A DNA stretch of 64,000 nt from Pontibacter coccineus (GCF_030546575.1 NZ_JAUOTN010000010.1:155669-219668), one strand, 5' to 3'; shown: positions 9,803 to 18,578, counted from the stretch's first letter. A program made the numbers and translations. Notes: generated by a model not told the origin, from the sequence alone.

Positions 9803-10213
9803 TTATAATGCGAAATTGCCGGATGCCTCCGGTTGGAAAGTTACTTTCTCTATCTTATAGTTGATGGTGCCGGAGGGCACAGGCCACTCTACCTCATCGC
9901 CTTCTTTGCAGCCGATAATGGCGGTGCCTACCGGAGCGAAGATCGAGATCTTTCGGGCATTCACATCGGCGTCCTTCGGGTATACCAACGTGATTTCCAT
10001 TTCATTGCCGCTCTTCATGTCCCGCAGCAATACACTGGAATTCATAGTCACAACCTCAGCCGGAATTTCATTCGAAGCGACTCTTTTGGCCCGCTTCAGT
10101 TCCTCGCCGAGCTTGGCAATGTTCGCCTGCATACCTGGCCCCTGCCGCTGCTGCTGCACCAGTTCAATCAGGCGCTTATAGTCCTGCTCCGTAAGATAGA
10201 TCACATTTTCCAT
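9803..10213 (-). CDS. rnk: Rnk-family GreA/GreB-like protein
   Basis: The 136-residue product matches Rnk (regulator of nucleoside diphosphate kinase, 136 residues in E. coli) along its length: a short N-terminal helical hairpin, then VVTMNSSVLLRDM, TLVYPKDAD, ISIFAPVGTAIIG and a C-terminal FQPEASGNFAL. Rnk proteins bind RNA polymerase in the secondary channel with a shortened coiled coil lacking the Gre catalytic tip. The open frame extends upstream to 10351, but that part overlaps the preceding gene; the ATG at 10213 gives the family start MENVIYLTEQDYKRL. It begins one base after the stop of the glutamate-synthase-like gene, so the two are translated from one mRNA. Its actual targets here are unknown. 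Confidence 0.88.
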   Translation of the reverse strand: MENVIYLTEQDYKRLIELVQQQRQGPGMQANIAKLGEELKRAKRVASNEIPAEVVTMNSSVLLRDMKSGNEMEITLVYPKDADVNARKISIFAPVGTAIIGCKEGDEVEWPVPSGTINYKIEKVTFQPEASGNFAL

Positions 10214-10214
10214 A

Positions 10215-11771
10215 TCAATTAAGTACGTAATTTTTGCTGATGGGACTGGCTGAAGCTTTTTTCGGAAAGTAAATTTCCCGGAAGCTCTTCGTTTGCCCCT
10301 GCTCCACTCGTCTGAATATTTTGTCTGGTGTAATGCCTTCCAATGAGGCAAATCCGCAAGCCTCCATCACTTCGATGGTAGACTTAATGGTATTGCCATG
10401 GAAGTTGGCCACGCGCACCCGTTTATCAGCTACGTCCAGCCCCTTGTACAGGTTCTTGTCCTGCGTGGCTATACCTACCGGGCAGCGACCGGAATCACAC
10501 TGCAACGCCTGTATACAGCCCAGCGCGAACATCATGCCGCGCGCGCTGTAGCACATGTCGGCGCCCAGCGAGATGGCCTTGATAATGTCCACCCCTGTGA
10601 TGATCTTGCCCGCTGCGATGAGTTTTATCTCGTCACGCAGTCCGTACTGCTCCAGCATGTGCTGCACGTAGGCCAGCGCATCGAAAAGCGGCATACCCAG
10701 GCTATCGGTAAACTCAAGCGGTGCCGCACCGGTTCCGCCTTCTGCCCCATCTATCGTAATGAAATCCGGGTAGATGCGGTTGTGCTTCATCTCCTTGCAC
10801 AGAAGCTCAAACTCCTGCTTGTTTCCTATACAGAGCTTTATACCGATAGGTTTTCCTTCTGACAGTACACGCAGTTGTTCAATGAAAAGCAACATCGTGA
10901 ACTGGTCGCTGAAAGCGGCGTGCGCCGGCGGAGAAGCCACCGTAGTATAAGGTTCTACCTTACGTATAGCCGCGATCTCAGGTGTGTTCTTAGCGGCCGG
11001 CAGTATACCGCCGTGCCCTGGCTTGGCTCCCTGCGACAACTTGATCTCCACCATTTTGATGTGTGGATGCGCCACCTGCTCCTGAAACAGCTTCTCGGAG
11101 AAGTTGCCGTCTTTGTCACGGCAGCCGAAGTAGCCCGTACCAATTTGCCAGATCAGGTCACCGCCCCCCTCTATGTGGAAGGGACTCACACCACCTTCGC
11201 CGGTGTTGTGGGCAAAGCCGCCCAGTTTGGCACCGGCACTCAAGGCGGTCACGGCGGTCTTGCTCAGTGAGCCGTAGCTCATGGCCGAAATATTATAGAT
11301 TGAAGCACTGTACGGCTGCTTGCAGCGACTGCCCCCTACCATCACGCGCAGGTCCTGTGCCTGCACGTGCACTGGGAACATGGTATGCGCGATCCACTCA
11401 AAGCCTGCCTCCTGGCTATTGGCCTGCATCCCGAAGGGCACCGTTTGGCGCACGTTTTTGGCACGCTGGTATACAATAGAGCGCTGTCGGCGACTGAAAG
11501 GCTTGCCGTCCAGGTCAGACTCAAAGAAGTACTGCCGGATTTCCGGACGAATGCTCTCAAAGAAATAGCGCAGGTAGCCTACCAGCGGGTAGTTGCGCAG
11601 AATAGAATGCCTGCCCTGCCGGATGTTGCGCAGGTAAAGCAGGTGCAGCGGCACAATGGCCACGAACAGCCACAGGTACTGCCGCTCAAACACCGATAAA
11701 AACAAGGTAATCAGATAAGCTGATAAGAAGGCATATCCCATGGATTGCCTGACACTGACCTTACTTGCCAT
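10215..11771 (-). CDS. FMN-binding glutamate synthase-like membrane protein
   Basis: The protein matches the FMN/TIM-barrel (GltS central and FMN) domain of glutamate synthase, without the amidotransferase domain. Visible are SAMSYGSLSKTAVTALS, TGEGGVSPFH, GAKPGHGGILP, DGAEGGTGAAPLEF and, near residue 430, CDSGRCPVGIATQDK, the cysteine cluster that holds an Fe-S centre in relatives. The first 50 residues contain two hydrophobic segments, so the enzyme is probably membrane-anchored. Proteins of this kind (YerD type) are annotated as FMN-binding glutamate synthase family, but without a glutaminase domain the in vivo reaction is uncertain. It is the first gene of a two-gene unit with rnk. Confidence 0.88.
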   Translation of the reverse strand: MASKVSVRQSMGYAFLSAYLITLFLSVFERQYLWLFVAIVPLHLLYLRNIRQGRHSILRNYPLVGYLRYFFESIRPEIRQYFFESDLDGKPFSRRQRSIVYQRAKNVRQTVPFGMQANSQEAGFEWIAHTMFPVHVQAQDLRVMVGGSRCKQPYSASIYNISAMSYGSLSKTAVTALSAGAKLGGFAHNTGEGGVSPFHIEGGGDLIWQIGTGYFGCRDKDGNFSEKLFQEQVAHPHIKMVEIKLSQGAKPGHGGILPAAKNTPEIAAIRKVEPYTTVASPPAHAAFSDQFTMLLFIEQLRVLSEGKPIGIKLCIGNKQEFELLCKEMKHNRIYPDFITIDGAEGGTGAAPLEFTDSLGMPLFDALAYVQHMLEQYGLRDEIKLIAAGKIITGVDIIKAISLGADMCYSARGMMFALGCIQALQCDSGRCPVGIATQDKNLYKGLDVADKRVRVANFHGNTIKSTIEVMEACGFASLEGITPDKIFRRVEQGQTKSFREIYFPKKASASPISKNYVLN

Positions 11772-12243
11772 GATGAAAAATCAATGAAAATAAATTAGAT
11801 GAGTAAAAAAGCTAAACCGGAAATCTGTAATTGCCAGTTTTGTTTGCGGGGCGCCAGAGCTGTAAGCTCCGGCTTACTTGCTAAAGGCCTTGGGGGAGGA
11901 AAAAAAGTTAAGGCAATAACCATTCAGCCCATCACACATTACTACGTGATGCGAAGCTGCTACAAGTCCTGAAGCAGGTATAGCGAGCCAGGAAGAAAGG
12001 TATTTGCCAGATGGCCTCATAATCTTTAAGATTAATAGTGCAAAGTTAGCGGAAAGAAAAGGAGAAAACACAAAAATCAGCCACTAATAATTATAGATAG
12101 TCGTTTTTTTGATCCTAATGACTAGCTAAACGGTCAACGCGACGTTTTATTACTTAAATACAATAAACCATTCAGAAAGGGGTACAACCTTAATTACTAT
12201 ATAGCGTTAAGAAGTTCAAGTTTAACTCTTCAGGCTAACAAAC
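11772..12243. other. non-coding stretch upstream of the glutamate synthase-like gene
   Basis: About 470 bases without a credible gene. A hairpin at 11853-11873 (GCCAGAGCT/AGCTCCGGC, one mismatch) and AT-rich DNA at 12040-12200 are visible. The region should hold promoters for both flanking genes, but no consensus promoter stood out. Confidence 0.5.
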
Positions 12244-12375
12244 ATGATGCGCTTTACTACAATATCCTCTCTCCTGCTTATTGGTACCACATTTGGCTAT
12301 TTCGTGAAAGGCTGGATGTCACCTGAGCAGCTCCAAATGGACCTCCACGAAGAAGACATACACCTGTATCTCTAG
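12244..12375 (+). CDS. 43-residue small membrane peptide
   Basis: An ATG-started frame encodes one hydrophobic segment (about residues 4-20, TTISSLLLIGTTFGYFV) followed by a short acidic amphipathic tail (HEEDIHLYL). A strong intrinsic terminator begins 28 bases after its stop, which supports a short dedicated transcript. The family is not recognised. It could be a membrane regulator or a YtxH-like anchor. It resembles the 53-residue protein at 9544 only in having one membrane helix followed by an acidic tail. Confidence 0.5.
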   Translation: MMRFTTISSLLLIGTTFGYFVKGWMSPEQLQMDLHEEDIHLYL

Positions 12376-12402
12376 ACTTGCACTGCTGATTTGATGAATT
12401 AT

Positions 12403-12430
12403 AAAGCAGGTTTTCGAACCTGCTTTTTTT
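12403..12430 (+). terminator. terminator after the 43-residue peptide
   Basis: Perfect 10-bp stem AAAGCAGGTT / AACCTGCTTT with a TTCG tetraloop and a long T run. Confidence 0.93.
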
Positions 12431-12518
12431 CTATTGACACTTCCCGAAGTAGGTAAATCGACCCATTAGCCGTACCTTTATTACCCGAAAATCATTTTTA
12501 TCACCTAGTACATCATAC

Positions 12519-13118
12519 ATGACACAACAGGAAAAAATAAGCTACATTATTGGCCGCGACATGGCTGCCAACCTCAAAAAACAGGGTATCGACATCGAAG
12601 CGGAGGCTTTCTTCAAAGGACTGAAAGAAGTGATCGCAGGTGAGCCTTCCTCGCTCTCGCAGCAGGACATCCAGATGGCCATGATGGCGCTGCAGCAGGA
12701 AATGCAACAGAAGCAGGGTGCTAAAGGCGGAGAAAACCAGAAAGCTGGCGAGGCCTTTTTAGCTGAAAATAAAAACAAGGAAGGTATAAAAACATTGCCA
12801 AGCGGACTGCAGTACCAGGTGCTGGAGGAAGGTACCGGCAAGTCGCCTGCAGCCACCGATAAAGTAACCACCCACTACCACGGCACTTTGATCGATGGTA
12901 CTGTGTTTGACTCGAGCTACGAGCGTGGACAGCCAGCCACTTTCCCAGTAAACGGCGTGATCGCGGGCTGGACAGAGGCGCTTCAGCTGATGAAAGAAGG
13001 TGCCAAATGGAGACTCTTCATCCCATCAGACCTGGCGTATGGGGCACAGGGTGCCGGTGACACCATCGGACCAAACACAACCCTTATTTTTGATGTAGAG
13101 CTGATCTCCGTACACTAA
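12519..13118 (+). CDS. fklB: FKBP-type peptidyl-prolyl isomerase (FKBP22-like)
   Basis: Peptidyl-prolyl cis-trans isomerase that assists protein folding. An N-terminal helical dimerisation domain (residues 1-80, rich in Gln/Glu/Lys) is followed by an FKBP domain (about 90-198) with VTTHYHGTLIDGTVFDSSYERG, FPVNGVIAGWTEALQLM, and YGAQGAGDTIGPNTTLIFDVEL, covering the usual Tyr, Phe, Asp, Trp and Tyr pocket residues. There is no signal peptide, so it is probably the cytoplasmic FklB (FKBP22) type rather than periplasmic FkpA/Mip. It stands alone and ends at a terminator shared with the convergent gene. Confidence 0.92.
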   Translation: MTQQEKISYIIGRDMAANLKKQGIDIEAEAFFKGLKEVIAGEPSSLSQQDIQMAMMALQQEMQQKQGAKGGENQKAGEAFLAENKNKEGIKTLPSGLQYQVLEEGTGKSPAATDKVTTHYHGTLIDGTVFDSSYERGQPATFPVNGVIAGWTEALQLMKEGAKWRLFIPSDLAYGAQGAGDTIGPNTTLIFDVELISVH

Positions 13119-13140
13119 AACATATCGGCATATATCATAA

Positions 13141-13183
13141 AAAGAGGTCCGGCTGCGCGATAAAACGCCAGCCGGACCTCTTT
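13141..13183. terminator. bidirectional terminator between convergent genes
   Basis: 15-bp stem AAAGAGGTCCGGCTG / CAGCCGGACCTCTTT lies between the FKBP gene and the convergent gene ending at 13204. Confidence 0.9.
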
Positions 13184-13203
13184 GTTTTTAGATAAGGCTA
13201 TAC

Positions 13204-13785
13204 CTAGGCCATTTTCAAATCTGTTTCAGCCATCTCACGCAGCCAGCGGCGGCTCTCCTCCTGGTATAGGAAATGATGGATGATCATAAAGTTATCCCCG
13301 TCCATCAGTTCGTCTCCATCTATTTCATTAACCAGGCTGCTATAAGCGAAAACCGGCATTACGATCGCCACAAACACATTTTTGTTTACGGCACGCAGCA
13401 CCTGCGGGAAAATATACTTGAACACCCACTGCTGATCCTCTTTTTCAATGCTTAACCTGTTTTGCAGGTCCATGATCCACTTTTGAGGCTTGTAGGTCAG
13501 AACCATGTTCATGATGTGGGCATACCCCTGACGCAGCTCATTCGAGCTTACCTCTCCCTCCCACTTTATATAAAGGGTTTGTTCTTCATGATTATACTTA
13601 AGTATGAGCTGCTCCTGCAACACGCTCCGGTGCTTGTCCTTTACCGAAAAATGTCTACCAAAAGCACTGGCACCCATTAAATTATCTGTGTACATGGTAC
13701 GAATCAGGTTTACGGCGATTGGCCAATATTTAGAAACAATAACAGAATAATATCCATATAACCAAGAGGATTGTGTTTCTGTCAT
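13204..13785 (-). CDS. STAS/SpoIIAA-like protein, paralog 1
   Basis: About 193 residues; no named family recognised with certainty. From residue 60 it shows the layout shared with two other genes in this window (15465-15908 and 18165-18578): strand ILKYNHEEQTLYIKWEGE, a helix, WIMDLQNRLSIE, QQWVFKYIFPQVL, a hydrophobic strand VFVAIVMPVF, then FMIIHHF and a final ESRRWL. This alternating strand/helix order suggests a STAS or SpoIIAA-like fold, so a small regulatory or signalling protein is inferred. The N-terminal 55 residues are absent in the paralogs; a later start at an internal Met (MYTDN or MGASAF) is possible. Confidence 0.7.
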   Translation of the reverse strand: MTETQSSWLYGYYSVIVSKYWPIAVNLIRTMYTDNLMGASAFGRHFSVKDKHRSVLQEQLILKYNHEEQTLYIKWEGEVSSNELRQGYAHIMNMVLTYKPQKWIMDLQNRLSIEKEDQQWVFKYIFPQVLRAVNKNVFVAIVMPVFAYSSLVNEIDGDELMDGDNFMIIHHFLYQEESRRWLREMAETDLKMA

Positions 13786-14011
13786 AAACAAAGATGTAAT
13801 ATTTATATATTAGAAACAAAATATAATTAAATATTTTATTGGATTGTTATACTTATCTTCCTTAACTCGCTTACTGACAAGTAGCTAGACGGTTGAATTA
13901 TTTTTCTTTCATCTACGGCCTCATTCTGAAACAAACGCCTCTTAGCAAACAAATTAGCACGGCAGACGTTCTAAACACATTTAATGCATTCACCAAAAAA
14001 GATATACTCGT

Positions 14012-15436
14012 ATGGCAAAAACCGACAATGAGGGCAGAAAATTTCTGGAGAGCGTGCACCAGTTCTTCGACCATGCTGCCAGTTACTCAAAACTAGACCC
14101 TGGTATTCTGGCACAGATCAAGACTTGTAACAGTGTTTATAAAGTGTCATTTCCGGTTGAGATCGAAGGCCGCGTAGAAGTATTCGAAGGCATCCGAGTA
14201 CAGCACAGCCACCATAAGCTTCCGTCTAAAGGAGGTATCCGATTTAGCATGCAGGTAGATGAGGATGAGGTGAAGGCACTTGCAACCATTATGACATTTA
14301 AGTGCGCTGTGGTGGACGTTCCCTTTGGTGGCGCCAAGGGGGGCGTGAAGATCAACCCCCGCACCAGCTCCGTGAAAACACTTGAGAAAGTAACACGCCG
14401 TTATGCGGCCGAGCTGATCAAGAGAAACCTGATTGGTCCGGGTATGGACGTGCCGGCTCCCGACTACGGTACGGGCAGCCGAGAGATGGCCTGGATCGCC
14501 GACACCTACCAAGCCCTCAAGTATGGCGAAACCAATGCGCTGGGCTGCGTGACGGGTAAGCCTGTTGGGCAGGGAGGTATACGGGGACGTGCAGAAGCCA
14601 CTGGCCTGGGTATATACTATGGTATACGCGAAGCCTTCAGCGATACGGATCTGATGAAAAAAGCAGGTATAGAAGGCAATACCATGGAGGGCAAACGCAT
14701 TATTGTGCAGGGTCTGGGCAATGTAGGCTACAACGCCGCCAACTTCTGCCAGCAGGACGGCGCCATCATCATCGGTATAGCCGAGCGCGAAGGAGGCATT
14801 TACAACTCCAACGGTATTGATGTGGCAGAGGCCTTTAAACACCGCAGCGAAACGGGCTCCATCCTGAACTTTGGACAGTGCAAGAACTTCGAAAACTCGG
14901 CTGACCTGCTGGAAGAAGAGTGCGACGTGCTGCTGCCTGCTGCGCTAGAAAACCAGATCAACGCCGACAATGCCGGCCGCATCAAAGCCAAAATAGTGGC
15001 TGAAGGGGCCAACGGTCCCGTTACCCGCGATGCCGAGAAGATCCTGCTGCAGAAAGGCATCATCATTATACCTGACCTATACCTCAATGCGGGCGGTGTA
15101 ACGGTCTCTTACTTCGAATGGCTCAAGAACCTGTCGAACGTGCGCTTTGGCCGGATGGGCAAACGGGCAGAGGAAGCCAGCCACCGTCGACTCGTGAACG
15201 CGATCGAAAGTGCTTCTGGTAAGAGCATGTCCACCCACGAACGCAGCCTGCTGATACAGGGGTCTGACGAGATCAGCCTGGTGCGCTCCGGTCTGGAGGA
15301 CACCATGATCAATGCCTATCACGAGGTCAGAGGGGTGATGAACAGAAAAGACATAGAAGACATGCGTACGGCCGCTTTCCTCTCGGCTATCGAGAAGATA
15401 GGCGTCAGCTACGAAGCGCTTGGAATTTTCCCTTAA
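14012..15436 (+). CDS. gdhA: Glu/Leu/Phe/Val dehydrogenase (glutamate dehydrogenase)
   Basis: Catalyses reversible oxidative deamination of glutamate to 2-oxoglutarate and ammonium with NAD(P). The 474-residue protein carries KGGIRF and MTFKCAVVDVPFGGAKGG (substrate-binding Lys97 and catalytic Lys109), GPGMDVPAPDYGTG, and the Rossmann motif VQGLGNVGYNAA near residue 235. The motif set places it in the hexameric GDH family, most likely glutamate rather than branched-chain amino acids as substrate, although coenzyme preference cannot be read. It is a single gene; its terminator overlaps the 3' end of the convergent STAS-like gene. Confidence 0.94.
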   Translation: MAKTDNEGRKFLESVHQFFDHAASYSKLDPGILAQIKTCNSVYKVSFPVEIEGRVEVFEGIRVQHSHHKLPSKGGIRFSMQVDEDEVKALATIMTFKCAVVDVPFGGAKGGVKINPRTSSVKTLEKVTRRYAAELIKRNLIGPGMDVPAPDYGTGSREMAWIADTYQALKYGETNALGCVTGKPVGQGGIRGRAEATGLGIYYGIREAFSDTDLMKKAGIEGNTMEGKRIIVQGLGNVGYNAANFCQQDGAIIIGIAEREGGIYNSNGIDVAEAFKHRSETGSILNFGQCKNFENSADLLEEECDVLLPAALENQINADNAGRIKAKIVAEGANGPVTRDAEKILLQKGIIIIPDLYLNAGGVTVSYFEWLKNLSNVRFGRMGKRAEEASHRRLVNAIESASGKSMSTHERSLLIQGSDEISLVRSGLEDTMINAYHEVRGVMNRKDIEDMRTAAFLSAIEKIGVSYEALGIFP

Positions 15437-15461
15437 CAGGTGAGCACACCTACTATAGTAT

Positions 15462-15503
15462 AGGTCAGGATTTTGCTAATATGGCGAGGTCCTGACCTTT
15501 TTG
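15462..15503 (+). terminator. terminator of gdhA, inside the 3' end of the convergent gene
   Basis: Stem AGGTCAGGA / TCCTGACCT (15462-15470 with 15490-15498) is followed by a T run. The stop codon of the convergent gene (15465) lies in the left arm. Confidence 0.85.
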
Positions 15504-15908
15504 TATAAACATAAGCCAATCCATCGCTTCCCCCTTGTCTGTAAAGTAATTGAAGTGAATGAAGTCATGCACCGGTAGCAAAGGGGAAGCAATATAGTTG
15601 TTGACCAGCGCCTTAAAATGACCTTCTGAGAAGATAACGGCTGCATAGATGTCCTGCCCGATTATCTTGGATACCTGCGGGTAATACTCGCGACTCAACC
15701 AGGCTTCCTGCTCCGCATCAAGGGGGCCAATGCATGAAGTGTCTGTGCTGTAAAAGCAGATTTTAGGATTGCTCTTCACAAATTGTAGCACCTGCCAATA
15801 CAGATTCCTGAACTGCTCTATACCTGGATTCAACTTCCAGCTAATGCACAGCACATTTGCGCTCTTTGAATAGTGAACAAATGCATAGGACGAATCACTG
15901 ATAACCAT
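15465..15908 (-). CDS. STAS/SpoIIAA-like protein, paralog 2
   Basis: A 147-residue protein with the same plan as the genes ending at 13204 and 18165: strand NVLCISWKLNPG, helix FRNLYWQVLQFV, the segment ICFYSTDTSCIGPLDAEQE with AWL, YYPQV, then IYAAVIFSE, FIHFNYF and AMDWL at the end. No catalytic motif is visible and there is no signal peptide or membrane segment. I infer a cytoplasmic regulatory fold related to STAS/SpoIIAA. The ATG at 15908 gives a start level with the shared first strand. The last codons overlap the gdhA terminator hairpin, so the two convergent transcripts overlap. Confidence 0.72.
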   Translation of the reverse strand: MVISDSSYAFVHYSKSANVLCISWKLNPGIEQFRNLYWQVLQFVKSNPKICFYSTDTSCIGPLDAEQEAWLSREYYPQVSKIIGQDIYAAVIFSEGHFKALVNNYIASPLLPVHDFIHFNYFTDKGEAMDWLMFIQKGQDLAILAKS

Positions 15909-16206
15909 AAGGCAAACCGCTTGGTTTCTGGCATTTATATTCGAAATATAAAATACATTTTATTTATGTGCAAATACTCACCTGCGAAAGTTTCTAAAAC
16001 TGATCCAATTTAAACTTTCATTCATAAGACCAAAACAGCGATAACTTCTAATAGCCATATGAACATAGGCATACTTCTATCTATATTACAGACCCATTGT
16101 CTTTGGTCGTTTGGTCTAGTCTCACGGGAGAATAATACTACCAATCGCTCTGAAGCGAGCAAATTAGGCTGCCGCACTAAGGTTAAATCCAGACAGAAGC
16201 CTAATT
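15909..16206. other. non-coding stretch, possible tiny ORF
   Basis: About 300 bases, AT-rich in the first 100 (promoter region of the minus-strand STAS-like gene). An ATG frame at 16059-16208 on the plus strand could encode 49 residues and ends right at the terminator at 16207, but its product (Ser/Arg/Lys-rich after a short hydrophobic start) is unlike any family I know; coding status is doubtful. Confidence 0.35.
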
Positions 16207-16240
16207 AAAAAGGCGACGCTTTTGCAAGCGTCGCCTTTTT
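16207..16240. terminator. bidirectional terminator after the M61 gene
   Basis: Perfect 15-bp stem AAAAAGGCGACGCTT / AAGCGTCGCCTTTTT with a TTGC loop. Confidence 0.93.
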
Positions 16241-16260
16241 GTTACCTCATGGTATTCAGA

Positions 16261-18063
16261 TTAACCCTGCTTTAGCCACTTGTTGTAGATTTTCTCTTGC
16301 ACAGCAGTTGGATTCTCCACCCGCTTAAACTGGTAGCGAACGCTCTTGTCTGCCACAATCGGAATTTGCAGCTCCAGTAGCTTGCCGTCACGCACAATGG
16401 TTACCGGTACGCTGCCACCAATGGCATGGCCGCTGATCAAGGGAGTAATGTCACTTTCCACTCTGTATCCGTCAATCGCAATGAGCTCGTCGTTTACGTT
16501 CAGTCCTCCCTCATACGTACTGCTGCCACGGGCCACGGTTTTGACGATTGTGCGGCCATTCTCCAGGGCAGTACCGGCGCCCCAGTTGAGGTTGAGCACG
16601 CCTTCGTTTTGATTGACAAGACGCAGACCAGCTGCCTCGAAGTATTGATTGTAATCAGGTGTTTTGGTGCCGTGCACATAGTTCTGGAAGAAATCATCCA
16701 GCTTGCGGCCGGCGAAACGCTCCAGCGCCTCTTTAAACTCCTGCTCCGTAAAGCCACGGTTGAGCTTCGTGTAATAACGGTCATACATGTAGCGCATCAC
16801 GTCGTCCAGGCTCTTCTCCCCTTTCGTACTCTTCATGATCTCCATATTGAGCAGCTGGCCGAGAACGCCACCTTTGGTATAGTAGGACACCTCCGCGTTA
16901 TTTGAGTTCTCGTTGCGTCGGTAGTACTTGATCCAGGCATCGAAGCTGGACTCTGCTATGGTCTGCACCTGGTTGCCCGGTGTGTTTTCCACTGAGTTGA
17001 TGCTGCCCGCCACTAAGTCCAGGTAGCGCTGTGTGCTCATAATGCCAGCTCGCTGGGTGAACAGGTCATCGTAATAACTGGTAATGCCTTCTGACACCCA
17101 TAGCAAACGGGTATAATTCTCTTTGTCATAGTCGAAGGGGCCGAGCGGTGCCGGACGCAGACGCTTTACGTTCCAGAGGTGGAAATACTCGTGGGCCACC
17201 AGCGCCATAAAACCGGTATAGCCTTGCTCCGTGCCATAGTTCCAGCGGCTCGTCTGCAAAGTGGTTGAGTTCAGGTGCTCCAGTCCGCCGCCGCCTCGAT
17301 GCAGGTTGTGCACGATGAACACATAGCGGTCAACAGGCAGTTTGCCCATCATGCCGATGCACTCCTCCACTACCTTTTTCATGTCGGCCAGCAGGCGCTC
17401 CCGCTCGTAATTGCCTTCGCCGTACATGGCTACTTCATGGGGCACTCCACCCGCTTCAAAGCGAAGCACCTCGTGGTTGCCTATCTCCAGCGGAGAGTCG
17501 GCCAGTACGTCGTAGTCAGGGAAGGTATAGGTAAAGTTGCCGGTGCTTTTCAGGCCGGTAGATACCGTTTTCCAATCTTTATAAGGCTGCACCACAAGCG
17601 TGCCCTGCTGCTTTTGAAAGCCCTCCGGATACATGAACATGCTGGTACCGTTCACGTAGCCATGCGAGGCGTCCAGGAAGCTGGTACGCACGCTCATCTC
17701 GAAGGCGTATACCTTGTAGCGCACCCGCACGGCATCGGCCTTGTTGCTGTATACACGCCAGGTGTTCTTGTTGATCTTCTCGTGGCGCAGTTCCTTGCCC
17801 GATTTGTCAGTGGCCTGAAAGCCCTCCTCGTTTTTGGAGAATTCACGCACCAGGTATGAGCCCGGGGCCCACACAGGCATTTTATAATCGATGTATTTTT
17901 CCCGGTCACCGCTCAACTCTACCCCTACCTCAAAGTAATGGGTATGCGGCTCCGGCATCGACAAGGTATAGCGGAGGTCAGCGGCAAATGCCGGGAGAAG
18001 GGTCAGGAAAAAGAAGCAACTGGATAAGAGAAGGTATAGAATAGACTGCCTGGGGTGAAACAT
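16261..18063 (-). CDS. M61-family peptidase with C-terminal PDZ domain
   Basis: A 600-residue exported zinc peptidase of the M61 (glycyl aminopeptidase) family. Residues 1-27 are a signal peptide with an AFA-A cleavage site. The N-terminal beta domain is followed by the thermolysin-like catalytic domain with the zinc motif HEYFHLWNVKRLRP near residue 287 and downstream WVSEGITSYYDDL, which supplies the third ligand. A PDZ domain lies at about 490-590 (GGLNVNDELIAIDGYRV). M61 enzymes cleave N-terminal Gly or Ala from peptides; the periplasmic location is inferred from the signal peptide. It is a single gene with its own terminator. Confidence 0.93.
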   Translation of the reverse strand: MFHPRQSILYLLLSSCFFFLTLLPAFAADLRYTLSMPEPHTHYFEVGVELSGDREKYIDYKMPVWAPGSYLVREFSKNEEGFQATDKSGKELRHEKINKNTWRVYSNKADAVRVRYKVYAFEMSVRTSFLDASHGYVNGTSMFMYPEGFQKQQGTLVVQPYKDWKTVSTGLKSTGNFTYTFPDYDVLADSPLEIGNHEVLRFEAGGVPHEVAMYGEGNYERERLLADMKKVVEECIGMMGKLPVDRYVFIVHNLHRGGGGLEHLNSTTLQTSRWNYGTEQGYTGFMALVAHEYFHLWNVKRLRPAPLGPFDYDKENYTRLLWVSEGITSYYDDLFTQRAGIMSTQRYLDLVAGSINSVENTPGNQVQTIAESSFDAWIKYYRRNENSNNAEVSYYTKGGVLGQLLNMEIMKSTKGEKSLDDVMRYMYDRYYTKLNRGFTEQEFKEALERFAGRKLDDFFQNYVHGTKTPDYNQYFEAAGLRLVNQNEGVLNLNWGAGTALENGRTIVKTVARGSSTYEGGLNVNDELIAIDGYRVESDITPLISGHAIGGSVPVTIVRDGKLLELQIPIVADKSVRYQFKRVENPTAVQEKIYNKWLKQG

Positions 18064-18164
18064 GCGGATTAGTTGGATTAATGATTAAAAGCTTGGCGGC
18101 ATTTTACGACAAAAAGCCTGCTTTTCAAAATCCGCATGGTTCAGGTATAGCCTGGCAGTATGGC

Positions 18165-18578
18165 TTAGGCACACTCCGACTGGCGATGGTCGAGCCATTC
18201 GATGGCACCCTGCACGTCGCAAAAAGTATTCATGATGATGAAGGAATTATAGCTTTTGAGCCCCAGCAAGCCCGATTCTCTGATCATGTCGCCGTAACAG
18301 CGCTCGTCTACCACCAGGGCCACATGGTTTCCCGTACCCAGGTGCATCATGATCTGCGGAAAAATCTGTACCTGCAGCCAGGTTTCCTCTTCTTCGCTGA
18401 GCTTACCAATGCTGCGAAGGTCAAATAACCACAACTTGATCCGGTGATCTCTGGCAAATTGCAGTGCCTTAAGCAACCCTCCCCTAAAATCCTGTGCCTG
18501 CATGTTGCGGTCGAACCTCAACTCCAACCGGTCTGCTACAAAGCTTACTTCACAGGTACCCGCCTTAAACAATTCCAT
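18165..18578 (-). CDS. STAS/SpoIIAA-like protein, paralog 3
   Basis: A 137-residue protein related to the genes ending at 13204 and 15465. The shared order is clear: strand DRLELRFDRNMQAQDF, helix LLKALQFARDH, IKLWLFDLRSIGKLSEEEE with TWL, IFPQI, HVALVVDERCYG, then FIIMNTF and AIEWLDH. The open frame continues upstream to a TTG at 18686, but the ATG at 18578 puts the start level with the paralogs. No signal peptide or catalytic residues are seen. A role in signalling or stress, by analogy with STAS/SpoIIAA folds, is inference only. Upstream DNA (18600-18660) is AT-rich and probably holds the promoter. Confidence 0.7.
   Translation of the reverse strand: MELFKAGTCEVSFVADRLELRFDRNMQAQDFRGGLLKALQFARDHRIKLWLFDLRSIGKLSEEEETWLQVQIFPQIMMHLGTGNHVALVVDERCYGDMIRESGLLGLKSYNSFIIMNTFCDVQGAIEWLDHRQSECA

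Noticed and set aside
11874..12071. 65-codon minus-strand frame
   Set aside because: Starts at GTG, unfamiliar composition, no terminator or conserved feature.
16059..16208. 49-codon plus-strand frame ending at a terminator
   Set aside because: Low-quality product and no family; kept only as a note in the intergenic entry.
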